Assembly: GCF_019059575.1 (NCBI RefSeq)
Contig: NW_024883440.1
Location: 18,545 to 82,544 of the forward strand
Length of the DNA: 64,000 nt
Reading direction: 5' to 3'
Source of the DNA: Amphibalanus amphitrite
Taxonomy: Eukaryota > Arthropoda > Thecostraca > Balanomorpha > Balanidae
Under the pieces are notes generated by a model that worked only from the letters and a program-made list of their open reading frames with translations, made no database searches and had not been told where the DNA came from. Below are positions 23,249 through 34,402 of the stretch, one piece after another. A program made the translations under genes and the position numbers. Position 1 is the stretch's first letter; each line of letters begins with the position of its first letter.

Positions 23249-23749
23249 GGACGCTCAGAAAATAGCCATAGCCTTGTATCGGTACATCAGCCCGGTCAAC
23301 GCAAAGTAGTGGCATCAACATCCTGGTAGCAGGAGCCAGGAAGATACATATTACATACTCGTAGTTGTTTTGTGTCTGTTAATGATCATGAAGGTTCAGT
23401 CTATAAGCATTTTGTGTTGCGTTGTGATGTATAAGTTGCATTAAATTGGAAGAGTGTCATCAAAATAGGCGACGTCATGCATACGCTATGTGCCCCATGG
23501 CAGACTTGTTATTCTCAGAATTGTTGCGATGCTGTCAAGCAATTCATGTTATGCGATATTTGAGGTTTTCAAGACAATCGGATTAGTTAGGCATTACGTG
23601 AGAGCAACTGCAAGTCATGCTGTCTATTGTCAAAGGTTCACATAAAATCAGCCGTAGCAACGCTCCTCTTGGACCGCATTAGCCGTTTTCACGACGGCCA
23701 TCTGGTACACATTTGGTGCACATCTGGTGCAGATCAGGTGCATATTTGG
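23249..23749. other. No gene seen
   Basis: Upstream flank of the PYGG gene. 23670-23745 (CGACGGCCATCTGG, GGTGCA repeats) matches, in reverse, a stretch at 41130-41230, so it is part of a dispersed repeat. Confidence 0.3.
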
Positions 23750-23753
23750 TTAA

Positions 23754-24697
23754 CCCTCGCCCATGTAGGGGGGGGTTGGTGCAACCCCCCCCCCCTGAGG
23801 TTTTTCGGAAATAGTGCAAAAACGGCGGCGCGCAGCGTCGCCAAATTTTGGGTACCTTATGGGGCAAACCTTGCGCATCTTTTGATAAAAAAAAAATTGA
23901 CCGGGTCATGTCAGGTCACGGAGTTATGACGTCACAAAGGGAACAGCCTCCGGCCGGATTTTCACAAACTGAGTGCCAATGCCCGAGGTTTCCTGCCGGT
24001 GGTACGGACATCGGTTGATGGATCGTGATGACACTTCTCATGCATGTTGGGGCAAGTATTGGCTATCATATGGTATAAGAAACTTGACCGGGTCAGGTCA
24101 GGTCACGGAGCTATGACGTCACAAGAAGAACAGCGTCCGGTACTATTTTTGAAAAGCGCCCGAACCACTATTTTGCTAATTCTTGTCACCTCAATGGGAA
24201 TATGCAGCAATATTAGCTTCTATAGGGAGCAAATGGACCTTCCAAATCCAAAAATACAATCAGATTTCAAAAATTTAAATCTTGATTTTTCGAATTTCTG
24301 CCGCCGACTGTGACCTTGCCGACTTCCGGCGCTCCCAACGCGCCATTTTTAGAGCTAGGGAAACGAAATACATACCAAACGATAGAGAATTGATCAAGGA
24401 ACACGATAGTGAAGGTTTCAAGTCGATATCTCCCACCGTTTTGCCGCAATCGCCGCGGAAAGTTGAAAAAAGTCTATTTTTCCGAAAATTTGACCTTTGA
24501 CCGGTCAAAAGTAGGTCAAATGTTGACCTAGGACCAAAAAATATACCACCAATCGCGAGATCTCGGCGAGAGCAATCCGTTGGTCTTTTCCGCTAAGCTC
24601 TACGACGCTCCGTTTTCAAACGCCAAGGGGGGGGTCGCACCAACCCCCCCCCCCCCTGCATGGGCGAAGGTGGCAGATCGCCGTTTACGGGCGAGGG
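23754..24697. mobile_element. TTAA-flanked MITE, 944 bp
   Basis: TTAA at 23750-23753 and 24698-24701. Ends are CCCTCGCCCATGTAGGGG and CGTTTACGGGCGAGGG, with an inner duplicate CATGGGCGAAGG. Hairpins are G-run, TTGGTGCAA, C-run and G-run, TCGCACCAA, C-run. It has fewer AGGTCA sites than the longer families. Noncoding. Confidence 0.7.
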
Positions 24698-24970
24698 TTA
24701 AATCAGGTTCAGTGTGTCTCTTAGTAGCTATCAGCTAGGGTTGCACTAATTGCTTATATGCCTGCTTTGTCATATTATGATCAGAGAGTATCATCGATTA
24801 AAACACTGAAATAGTTAAATTCATAAAATAAAGATATTTGCTGTAAAAAGAGATTAGGTGCAGAATTGGTCAAATTAGGTGCACTCGCCGGATAGCCCGT
24901 CGTGAAAAGGCTATTATATACCCCAAAAGACAGCCTCTATACAGGCATCAGTCGCTTGAATTTATTAAAA

Positions 24971-26134
24971 CCCTCGCCCCGTTGGGGGGGGGCATTTTGG
25001 CCCCCCCCCCCTGTGGTTTTTCCTGAATAGCAAATTTACCAAATTTTCAGTACCTTCCCGGGCATCAATTTGACACCTTCACACTAAATTTCAAGTCTTA
25101 GGTCACCTTAAGTCAGGAGTTATTGAGGTCAAACTGAGGTCATGTTCGAGCAAAAATGAGCAAAAAACATGCAATCTTGAAACGCTCACCAAATCTACAG
25201 TTATCAAGCAATTTCAAAGTTCTTTACATGGACTGGTAGACAAAAAGCGGCGCTAAAAAACTGCAATCTCGGATTTTCAAAATTTTGGGTTTTTGACCCT
25301 ACAAAATTCACAAATTGATTTTTTTAGAAAAACTATAAAAAATCCAAAACATTTCCGAATTTCGAAACAACCGGAATATATGTGATAGTCCCTGCGCTCT
25401 TTTATATACATACCAAATTTCAGATCGATATTTCGTTTTTTGGCCAAGTTATAGTGAAAAAACTGTTCAAAAATGATGACGTTAAATTTTTTAACTCAAT
25501 TTTTAGCGATTCTAGACCACGTACGGCAAAACAAAGACCACCATTGAACTCACCGTGACGAGTTGCATCGATTCGATACCCATTTTATGCAAAAATATCA
25601 ACTTTAAAATTTGACCTAATTTGACCTGACTTTGACCTGACCTTGACCTGACCTTGACCAAAACGTGACCTAAGCTGGCCCTAAAGTCTGTCTGATCCAC
25701 ATAATCGCATTTGTCATATAAAATGGACCATAAAACATGTATCACACCGCACACGACACTTTCATATTGTGACCCCCCAGTGACCTGACCTCTGTGACCT
25801 GACCTGGTATCAGTGACCTCAAATAGCAAAACATGTGTTTGAAGAACATTTCCCCATCGATGATTTTCAATGAAATGCATTTTACTCGATTTTACAACGC
25901 ATTTCTTGAAATGCCTATAAACGGTGAAAATTGGACCTTTGGCCTGACCTGTGACGTCATCGGTTTGACCTAGGTCAATAAAATTGGGTCACAAGGTAGT
26001 TCCCTGATAGGGCTATCCAACACCGTTTGCCGCTTGTCGCTAGGTTGCGTGGTTCTCGAGATCTTAGGGGGGGCCAAAATGCCCCCCCCCCCCCAACGGG
26101 GCGCGTTGCTCGGCAGAGCCCAACGGGGCGCGGG
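24971..26134. mobile_element. TTAA-flanked MITE, 1164 bp
   Basis: The right end GGGGCGCGGG is followed by TTAA (26135-26138). The left end CCCTCGCCCCGTTGGGG follows TTAAAA. Hairpins are G-run, CATTTTGG, C-run and G-run, CCAAAATG, C-run. TGACCT repeats run from 25610 to 25980, including TGACCTGACCTGTGACGTCA. It shares its interior with the 2230-3413 and 18105-19298 elements. Confidence 0.7.
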
Positions 26135-26138
26135 TTAA

Positions 26139-26874
26139 CTCAGGTACGCCTACATCTTTCTCTTCTCAACTACTAGTCAGTGATTCATGACTTGTGCAAA
26201 TAAACTTGCCGGAATTGATTTTGTGTTCGAAATGTAGAAGATAAGAAATTAAAAAAGAATTTGGGCCATCGTTATTATTATCGAAGTACATATGTGAGAT
26301 CAGCCTTTAAAGCGAATTTTCGATGGATTCGCAATTGTTGCATGTTCACGCAACACTTTCAAGTCGTGGTTTATGACTAAAATGCTCCTAAAGGTAGAGC
26401 ACCTTCCTTAGGAACTAAATGCGTATTACAAGCGCTTTTTTTAGCGCAGCGACCGCACCTCCGTATGTAGGCATTAATGTAGCAAACTGTATGCCTGTTC
26501 ATTGATTGCTCGTTGCTATACACAGTAGCGCTTGATCCGATTAGCCTTTATCAACATTACCTGTGGATCCAAGAAATAAGAATGAAAGAGAAAATCGCGT
26601 TTCAACTTTAAAGTGCCAAGTACACATTTACATCCAAAGTATTTTGGATCCTATCCTGCTAAAGACAATGCTCACATTTGTGAAAATGAATGTATTTCAA
26701 GCACCCGACTAGAACAAAACTAAGTCTACACATCAAAATGAGTCGATCCGAACCGTGCACATTTGAGCAAAAATCCATCGCAAGGCATTCATTCGGTTTC
26801 GCCACGTGACGCCAGAACAGCAGCGCAGCACGTTCCCAGTGCGAGGTTGAACAGTGTACACAGATTGTCAAATA
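26139..26874. other. No gene seen; 3' flank of the GYGYG peptide gene
   Basis: I found no AATAAA on the minus strand close to the stop at 26875, so the transcript end is not defined. No other structure stands out. Confidence 0.3.
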
Positions 26875-28067
26875 TTATCCGTAATACGGGTATCCGTATC
26901 CATATCCATTGCCAAGACCGTATCCAAGCCCATGTCCATATCCAGGGTATCCGTATCCGTATCCGCGGTGTCCGTATCCATATCCCGAGCCGTACGGGTA
27001 TCCCCCGAAGTAACCGCCGTATCCGTGTCTTCGACCGTAACGGCCGCGACCCAGGAGGCCCCCGAGCAGGCGACCGAAGATGCTGAAAAAGTTGGGATGT
27101 CGTCAGGGCTCGCCGTAAAATCTGCCGGACTCGCATTTTCATATGTGAAAAAAAAATATTAAATTGCGGGAATATAAAGTGAGAACTAAAAGGTTACCGC
27201 CACTAAGTTTTGGTTCCTATCTAGGAAATTGCATTAAAGTTGATTATTTTTGCCATAGTGCATGTCTTAAACTCTTAATCGCGAGTGTCTACTTTTGATA
27301 AACAAGTTTCTAATATACTGATCAACCAGTAAATCAAGCTCTTTTAGCCTATGTTTGTGACCTACCCAGTTTCAGAACCCTTCAAATCTCCGGCTTCAGA
27401 GGCCACCGGCTGGTCGGCATCCGGTGTAAACTCGGCGGCTGCCTGCTGTTCAGGTCGGCAGGTCACCACCGCCACTAGCGCCGCCAGAAGGCACAGCGTC
27501 ACAAACTGAAACCAAAAGTAGCCGCGGTCACTGATGACAGTGATTTTCCATAGAAGTGACACCCGTGAATCGCATTTCTTGGCAATGTACATATGTAGTT
27601 ATAGAGACAATCCAATAGGCTGGCCCAAATGCTTCATAACCAGCTCAGCAGCAGAAAAAAAACACAAAAAAACACACGATAGAATTTATAATTCGGAAGA
27701 AAGCTGGCGTAGCTTATCAAAGTTGTGCAAGCTTTTTTAATAGCTCTGACTTTTATAAGAATAAATATAATATGCTTAAAGCACGCCACATCATTCCCAG
27801 TAAATACTCCTCAGCCATTTAACAGTAACTGCGGAAGTCCCCTCCCCATTTCAACACCCACACACGCACACAAAACACAGTAAACTATAAGGACCGAATA
27901 AACACAGAAATTATACAACTCAAATAATGTATCAATCAACAAAAAAGCAATAAAGTCAAACACCAGGTAATACAAGCTAATTGGACCAAACGGCTGAACA
28001 CTGAGCACAGTCTTGTTGCACAGCACTGTGGTATATGATCGGACGTGCATTCTCTCACCGGCTTCAT
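26875..28067 (-). CDS. Secreted GYGYG-repeat glycine/tyrosine-rich peptide, three exons, 118 aa
   Basis: Exon 1 codes M-K-P (28067-28059; donor GTGAGA). Exon 2 is 27505-27366 (acceptor GGTTTCAG, donor GTAGGT). Exon 3 is 27082-26875 (acceptor CTTTTTCAG), joined in phase 2. Residues 4-19 complete the signal peptide (FVTLCLLAALVAVVTC). Residues 20-50 are a spacer starting RPEQQAAAEF. Residues 51-118 start IFGRLLGGLLGRGRYGRRHG and continue with GYGYG repeats ending YPYYG. The mature part is basic and Tyr-rich, similar in composition to nematode caenacin/nlp-type antimicrobials and to cuticle proteins. Exon 3 has no ATG in its frame, so an ATG-based ORF search misses it; I read it from the splice sites. 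Exon 2 is nearly the same as in the 14221-15631 gene. Confidence 0.8.
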
Positions 28068-28093
28068 GTTGCTGACCACCGACTAGATTATCG

Positions 28094-28152
28094 ACTGAAG
28101 ACGCCGCCGGTGACCTTCCGATATATACCTGGCCGCCGCGCGGTGCGTCATT
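28094..28152 (-). promoter_or_regulatory. Promoter of the GYGYG peptide gene
   Basis: On the minus strand: CCGAGGTCACGTG (about 28182-28170), AATGACG (28152-28146), a TATATAT box (28127-28121) and TTCAGTCG with initiator A at 28096, 31 bases from the TATA start. The ATG is at 28067. Order and spacing match the sister genes. Confidence 0.6.
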
Positions 28153-28482
28153 CGCCCCCAGGAAAGGACACGTGACCTCGGAGCACCGCAAGGCGCAATA
28201 GATGTGCCTGTGACACTGACACCCGTCTGTCGGGTCGGCTAGTGCCGGAATAGGGTCAAACTATTGCAGCAAGACCGAGATCCGGGGTGTTCCGGACGCT
28301 TCAGGGGTGAATCAGAACAGCTCCGCAACCGTACGATTTTTACAAGCGAGTCCTTCGACTGTACTTAACTGGGAGGGAGGGGGCTCTCCAGGGCGCTTTC
28401 TTGTTTCGCAACATCTGCTAAGTCTAAGCCTATCAACATCATACTACATACCTTCATCATACCTTCTGGCTGCATAAACATG
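28153..28482. other. No gene seen
   Basis: Upstream flank of the GYGYG gene. No repeat or exon recognised beyond the CCGAGGTCACGTG noted in its promoter entry. Confidence 0.3.
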
Positions 28483-28880
28483 CACTGGCGGATCCAGGGG
28501 GGGCCACGGGGGCCATGCCCCCCCCAAAGGCCTAAAGTGGCCTGTTTGGCCCCCCCAAAACGCCAGAAAAATTGCTAAGAAAATATACCTTGATGGAGGT
28601 TTTTAGCCACTTGGTGAAGTAAAGCTTTCCACAGCATAATATGGAAGCAATATAGTAGCAGTGAGCAGGGGTGTCGTTTTCCGAAAATGATTGGTAGTGC
28701 CCAAAGGCGGCGGCTGGCCATATATGACGGGGCTTACAAGGTAGGGTACCCCCAAATCTGCCTTTCTCATCGGATTTCGGCCACTTATTTTTCGCCCTGG
28801 TCATTGACAAGACTAACCGAAATCTAAAAAAAAAAACACAAAAAACTTTGGAAATCTGGGTCCACACCGGACGCCATGCA
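28483..28880. mobile_element. CACTGGCGGATCC-type element, left part only
   Basis: Starts CACTGGCGGATCCAGGGGG with a G/C-run pair flanking CCACGGGGGCCATG. The 28735-28810 segment matches, in reverse, 35870-35940 of the complete 35078-35988 element. No right end is found before the next repeat begins at 28896. Confidence 0.5.
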
Positions 28881-28895
28881 CAAAACGTGCAGTTA

Positions 28896-29576
28896 TTACG
28901 GAGCGAGCGAAGCGAGCGGAGTCTTTCCTTAGATTAACGGAAATTTCTGAGTATGAGCGGCCGGCCGGCCGTGCGGACGCTTTTGCGAGGCTTATATCTC
29001 AGCAACCACTTGACCGATTTACATGCGATAATTTTTGTAGGGTAGCTTCATTCCTTCTACCAAGTATTGGACTATTCCCGATGCATGTGGGTGACCCCTT
29101 ATGCACGTGCCACGTGCCAAACGAAGAGGTGTCAGTTTTGTAATTGTTGCAATATCTCGGTAACTACTTGGCCGATTGCGCTGAAAGTTGGCATGTAGGT
29201 AGGCACCCACTAGGCACTGCATATTCATGTGCCAGAGTTGGGGTGCTGCTGCACGTGCGCACGTGCAGGGGTCGTTTCCAGATCTCGAGAACGGCTGGAC
29301 CGATGGCGCTCAAACTTGGTACACGGTTAGGGACCAGTTAGTAGGGTGCCGTGCGCAAGTCAGTTGGGACTCATTTTGCACGTGCGCACGTGCGGGTTGC
29401 CGCTTCCAGATCTCGAGAACGGCTGGGCCGATTGTGCTCAAATTTGGCACATCGCTAGAGGCCGGTTAGTAGGGTGCCGTGCACAAGTCAGTTGGAGGTA
29501 TCCCCTCGAAATTTCGCACGTGCAAGGCTCACCCTCTCGCTCGCTCCGTTACTCGCCTCAAAAGGCGTTATACTGG
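28896..29576 (+). mobile_element. E-box-rich repeat family, copy 2
   Basis: Starts TTACGGAGCGAGCGAAGCGA and ends near GCGTTATACTGGTA, with a GAGCGAGCG-type complement near 29535. Inside, a roughly 120-bp unit (GCACGTGCGCACGTGC, then CCAGATCTCGAGAACGGCTG, then GTAGGGTGCCGTGC) is repeated. It has a short GGCCGGCC block. Nearly the same as 45010-45716. Confidence 0.7.
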
Positions 29577-29817
29577 TATAGGCAATAGTGTCGGAGGAAT
29601 GCACGCCATTCTGAAAGAGGCCCACATCGACTTAAAAGGACGGCTGTGCTGAAAGGGGACAGGAACAGCTTTGAGGGCCCAAGCCGACTAAAAAAGACGG
29701 CTGCGGGGCCAGGAACGGTTTTGAAGACCCACGCCAATTGAAGGGTTCGACAACTAACGAGGACTGGAAACACAACGATAGTTAGAAAGACCTGCTTGCC
29801 AAAATAAAAGGATGACA

Positions 29818-30638
29818 GTACGAGGGGCGTTCAGAAAGCTACGGGCCCGACCATGAAGGAGCAGAGAGATACAGCATCGACTCATTAGACCAAAAAGTTC
29901 ATTTATTCAAATAAACACCGTTAAGACAAACACATTTCGCGCAGCGCTTCGCGAGAGCTCTCAAGGCCTCCATAACCAAGTGGGTTTTGGACCCATCCTG
30001 CACGTCCAAGACGGCTGATTTCGTCTCCCTGCTGTTAGCGAGGTTGCCGCTGCTAATTTTCTTATGTTGGGGAAGAGGTGGCAACCACTAACCAGAGTGT
30101 GCAAGGTTCGGAGAGAAAAAAAGTGGATGCGACAACAACTCGAAGCTCATCGCTTCACTGTTCGTCATCCCGCCCTTGTACGCAGGTGCGTGGTCGCGGA
30201 TCAGGTGCACACTTTACGTCAGCTTCCCTATATAGCCTCTCCTCGATGTTTATCGAACGGACACACATCATCAATTGTGTGCTCCTGTTTTGGAAAGTTG
30301 ACGAGCGGAGGGGGGTCGCATCGACCCCTCCCCCCTGCCAGGCCGTGTTATGAAAAATGCCCAGGGCGAGGGTTAACGCTTGGTGCCTTTTCTGCACTAA
30401 CTACTATGAAACGAATAACTGCTCTCTTCTGGGCGTCGCCCATCCTATCCGAAATGGCGAACTATGCTACGAATAGAAGCCCGAATCAATCACAGAAGAG
30501 ACTTAATTAATGGCCACTTACTTAATTTGCGTAAGTGGACATCCCAATAACACATCATTTAACACACCGCCTTGCAGGCCAAAATTGGCCAACTCCTTCA
30601 TTGTTCGGCCCGAAACTTTTTGAACGCCCCTCGTAGTC
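29818..30638 (-). mobile_element. Mariner-type relic, about 820 bp
   Basis: Inverted ends are TACGAGGGGCGTTCAGAAAG (left) and the complement of TACGAGGGGCGTTCAAAAAG (right); TACGAGGG-type ends with TA targets are known for mariner elements. A minus-strand frame at 29899-30084 ends CAKCVCLNGVYLNK, resembling the C-terminus of mariner transposases. 30303-30385 carries a G/C-run hairpin and GGGCGAGGGTTAA, a TTAA-element end, so a second element has inserted. Not functional. Confidence 0.55.
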
Positions 30639-30645
30639 ACGAGCT

Positions 30646-31263
30646 TCAGTTTTCGGGGTCTGATGCGGTAATGACCTGGCGTTGAACCCTGGGGAATCAG
30701 GCTGCATCACCCACTCAAATCAATACGAGTATACCTATGGCCTAATCTGGAGCACCGCGGCACCTTCCGAAGTCGGTGTAGGGCCTCCAGCGGCTGGTGT
30801 GGAGACGGATCGGGGTCTATTAGGGGCGGTCGCGTGGTATGCGGGACTCAGAGGCAGTTATGGACCTCTATAACCAATTGCGTTTTCGAGCCTCTTAAAA
30901 TCCATTAAGGACCGGAGTCCTAGACACGTGAAACCTCATTGTCAGCTACATGCACCTACTGTGGCTAGAACCTTATTTATGTACTTGCATATGTGCTTAT
31001 TTAATATTTGCTTATCTGTTTATTTTGATTTTTTATCAACTGATAAGTGACAAAAGATTGGTAGGGCTCAGCGAACATTGGTAGGGCCCAAATAAACATT
31101 GGTAAGGCTCGGGCCCTACCAGGCCTATACAAAACGACGCCCCTGGCAGTGAGGGTCAGTCAAAAGTTGCGCGAGCGGAGTCGACCTTAAAAAAAAGACT
31201 GTTGTTGGCACGTGTTTATGGCGCGGCAGCTGGTAGTTGGCGGTGTTTCGCGTGGTGTGGCAT
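30646..31263. other. No gene seen
   Basis: AT-rich from 30950. Contains two 'ATTGGTAGGGCYC' repeats near 31060-31085. Nothing codes. Confidence 0.3.
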
Positions 31264-31857
31264 CACTGGCGGATCTGGGGGGAGGGGGGGGGGGCACGGG
31301 AGCCTGAGGTGCCCCTGACAGGCCCGTGGTGCCCTTGCTAGGCCTGTGGTGCCCCTGGACCCTGGCAGGCCTGTGGTACAGTCCACAGCAGAAGTAATGT
31401 GGGGTTTCAGTCATGGGTATGTTCTGCTTCTGAAGCTTAGGAACGATTAGCCAGACTACAATGAAACTTTGAATGTAGCTTATATGTATCGTCACCCTTG
31501 CAGCTGCAACTTTAGCTATTGACATCTTCTTTTCAATCACTTCGCATTAAACAATCACCAGTCAAAGCCAACCGTTGAGTTTGGTAAAACCCTACATTAC
31601 TTTAGCGGTGGGCTGTACCTCTGGCGGGCCTAGGGTGCCCCTGCTAGGCTGCTGATGCCCCTGGGACCTGACAGGACTGTGGTGCCCCTGACAAGCCTAA
31701 AGTGCCCCCAACAGGCCCGTGATGCCCCGACAGGCCCAAGGTGCCCCTGCGTGATGCCGTGATGCCTGCGAGGCCGGTGGTGCCCCCTGCGAGGCCGGTG
31801 GGGCCCCTGACAGGCCCATGGTGCCCCTGCTAGACCGGTGGTGCCCCTGGCAGGCCT

Positions 31858-34242
31858 GTGGTCACTTTTGACGAGAGCATGACCTTCTCAAATCATGTGA
31901 CTGATGTAGCCCGCCGATGCACCGGTATTCTGAGCGGCCTGAGTCACAGTAGGCCTAGGCACTACCTACCGAAAAGTACGCTGGCCACTCTGGTTCAGGC
32001 TCTAGTAGTCTCATCGATCCGGTACGCCATTGTTGTCTATGGTGGATGTGATGTCACCCAGATGTCTCGGCTCCAGCGGCTTATCAATTTCGGTGCTCGT
32101 GTTGTGTCGGGCAAGCGGAAGTATGACCATGTAAGCGAAGTGCTGAAAGAGTTGCGGTGGCTCTCGGCCGAGAATATGTGGCGTCTACAGTCTGTCACGC
32201 TATTAAAGAAAATCCTCGAGGCTCGAGACAGGAGAGCCCGAAGCCCTATCCAACGCGATTGTGTCGCGAGGTAGCGTGCATGGGCGTGATACGCGTCAGG
32301 CCGACCTGCTCGATTTACCCGTGATTAGAACGGAATCCGGGCGCCGCCGCACACTGGTCGGAAACGCCCTCACGAGAGGCCACGGGCGATTCCGGAGTTT
32401 CGGATTATTGTTTATATAGATCGATTTGAAATTGATCAAATTATTATAATTAGGCCAAAAAAACTAATCCGGGTGACCAAAAATAACTGTAATCAGCCCC
32501 CGAAGATGGGGTATCCCAGAACTCGGAAACTGACGCGGAGCAAGAGGTTTCTTGAGCCGGATATTCAGAGTCTTATTGCTGATAGACACCAAACTGAACT
32601 CCCACATATTATGCATCAAAATGTTTGTTATGAGGTTGCCGACTGGTCAGTGCGAATTTTTTGGTATACTTTTTCCCCAACTAGGATCTACTGTAGCTTT
32701 TTTATGAGGGCTCTCCTAGAGTGATTCTGGAATATAACTGCAAAGTTTAGGTAAGGAAACAACAGGTAGTCCCATCTAGTCCCACTCTGATTTTTTGTGA
32801 GATGAAGCAGGATTTAAATTTACACCAGGGCAACATAAAAGCTAACTGCGCATATTTGCGCAAAATTTGCAGGAGCCCCTAACCAACTACCGCCCGCCCC
32901 GCCCCAGTTTCGGCTCGGCCGCCGCGCCCGGCTTACGCTGACCTGTGTGGCCTGCACGCATCCATGCGTAGTTGACTGGTCATTAAAAACAGACGCGCTT
33001 GAGTTTATGAATTTTGTGGAAAGCGCATACAATATGGTTTTATTATTGCATTTATGTATGTATTGACATCAAAAGCCTTCCACATATTGCGTGGCGATTA
33101 CGGCTTGCATTTAGAGAGCCTTGCTATTAGTAACCATCACTCGGCTGAAGAAAGTGGAAATTGAGACCTTCGTGAATATAAGACGCTGCGAATATAGGAC
33201 ACCTGTCACTGGCGTCAGGTTACCTTGGGCCGTCTTTTTACATTAGATCACAATTCCGGTATTTAGCCCTGGCCGGACCGATTGGTTTTCTATATTGACC
33301 GGGGAGGGTTGATACAACTCCCTCGCCGTTTCGCCTCTAATTGAGCTAGAGCCTCGCGAAAAAAACGAGCTTGTGTGCCGTTATAAGACGCAGCAAGTAC
33401 TACCCGATTTAAGGTCTTAGGTCAGCCAGTGACCTCTTAGGTCAGGTAAGTGCCACAAGGCACGGGCTCCGTTTTTGGTTAATTACTTTGCCAAAAATGG
33501 TCGCACTGCCGCGATTTTGGCATCATCGTGCTTGTCTAGCTCAGGAGCGTCGAATGCTATACTTGGTGTTCGGGTGAAGTCAACTTAAGGCGTTAACCTC
33601 GGGTCAAGGTCAAGTCGGAGCCCCTCAGGTCACGAAAATGGTTGAAGGAAGACATATCGCATATCACTCGATTCGGCAGGTCTTCCCGAGTCCAATGGTG
33701 GCTTTCCCGACTCTCTAGCTCTATCTGATCAGGAGTTATTGACGAAAAACTTATATGGCCTTAGTGACGTCATAAATGACGTCGCGCAAAGTCAACAATG
33801 CTAAAGTGAAGCACCGGACCTTGCAAGGAGTGCATGAAACCATTCCCGGTGCCCGAATAGCAGCTTCCAATTTCCCTTGTTCACTTAAAGTGGTGCTAGA
33901 TCCTGTATTATACTCAATTATGACGTCATAACTTAACAGATTCACGTCATATATTTAGTGCTTGACATCCAAATGATAGCTTACATATGACAGAGAAGGT
34001 ATGCCAAGTTTTATGAAGTTTGCTTCACTAGTTGTGGAATAACAAGCAAAAAACTTTTGCGGAAAGGCCGCTGGCCTCTCGCTGGAGCGTTTCCGACCAG
34101 TGTGCGCCGGTTCCTATACGCCACTGTATCGCAGTATAACGCTCTGCCTCAGGCGCTGCGCAATCTCGGTCACAGGCTCTTTCGGAGGGAGTATCGGAAG
34201 CTCCTACTGCGTGAGCAACACGGCGACCCGGCCAGTGTGTAG
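31858..34242 (+). pseudogene. Non-LTR retrotransposon ORF2 C-terminus, broken
   Basis: 31858-32274 encodes the region after the reverse transcriptase core: FDESMTFSNHVTDVARRC, then RYAIVVYGGCDVTQMSRLQR and VVSGKRKYDHVSEVLKEL. This HV..L, SxxRY..VVYG, RLQ, SGKRKYDHVS pattern is known from CR1/Jockey-type LINEs. After a frameshift near 32270 the conserved TRQADLLDLPVIRTESGRRR follows (about 32297-32356). The final piece, RRFLYATVSQYNALPQALRN, lies at 34108-34167 and ends with a stop at 34242. About 1.65 kb of foreign sequence (about 32410-34055) splits it. The 5' part with endonuclease and catalytic YADD is absent. It is dead. Confidence 0.75.
32410..34055. repeat. Sequence inserted in the LINE tail
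   Basis: The segment separates two parts of the LINE protein that are normally adjacent. 33258-33720 resembles the interior of the 38289-39037 TTAA element (CTCCCTCGCCGTTTCGCC, 'gagctagagcctcgcg', TGACCTCTTAGGTCAGG). I could not define its exact ends. Confidence 0.4.
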
Positions 34243-34402
34243 CGGCGCGGTGGCGCAAATGTGAATATGTGTGCAAATGTGATGCGTGTGTGTTGTGTGT
34301 AATGTTGTGCCCGCCTCGTTCGTTTCACCTGACTCGGCAGCCAATAATAGCCATTTTCGGATGGATCGGCTTGCCACGATAACTACAATACAATACAATA
34401 CA
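34243..34402 (+). mobile_element. LINE 3' UTR with ACAAT repeats
   Basis: Follows the LINE stop codon and ends in ACTACAATACAATACAATAC immediately before the minisatellite resumes (TGGTGCCCC). Short tandem repeats at the 3' end are usual for non-LTR elements that lack poly(A). Confidence 0.6.
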
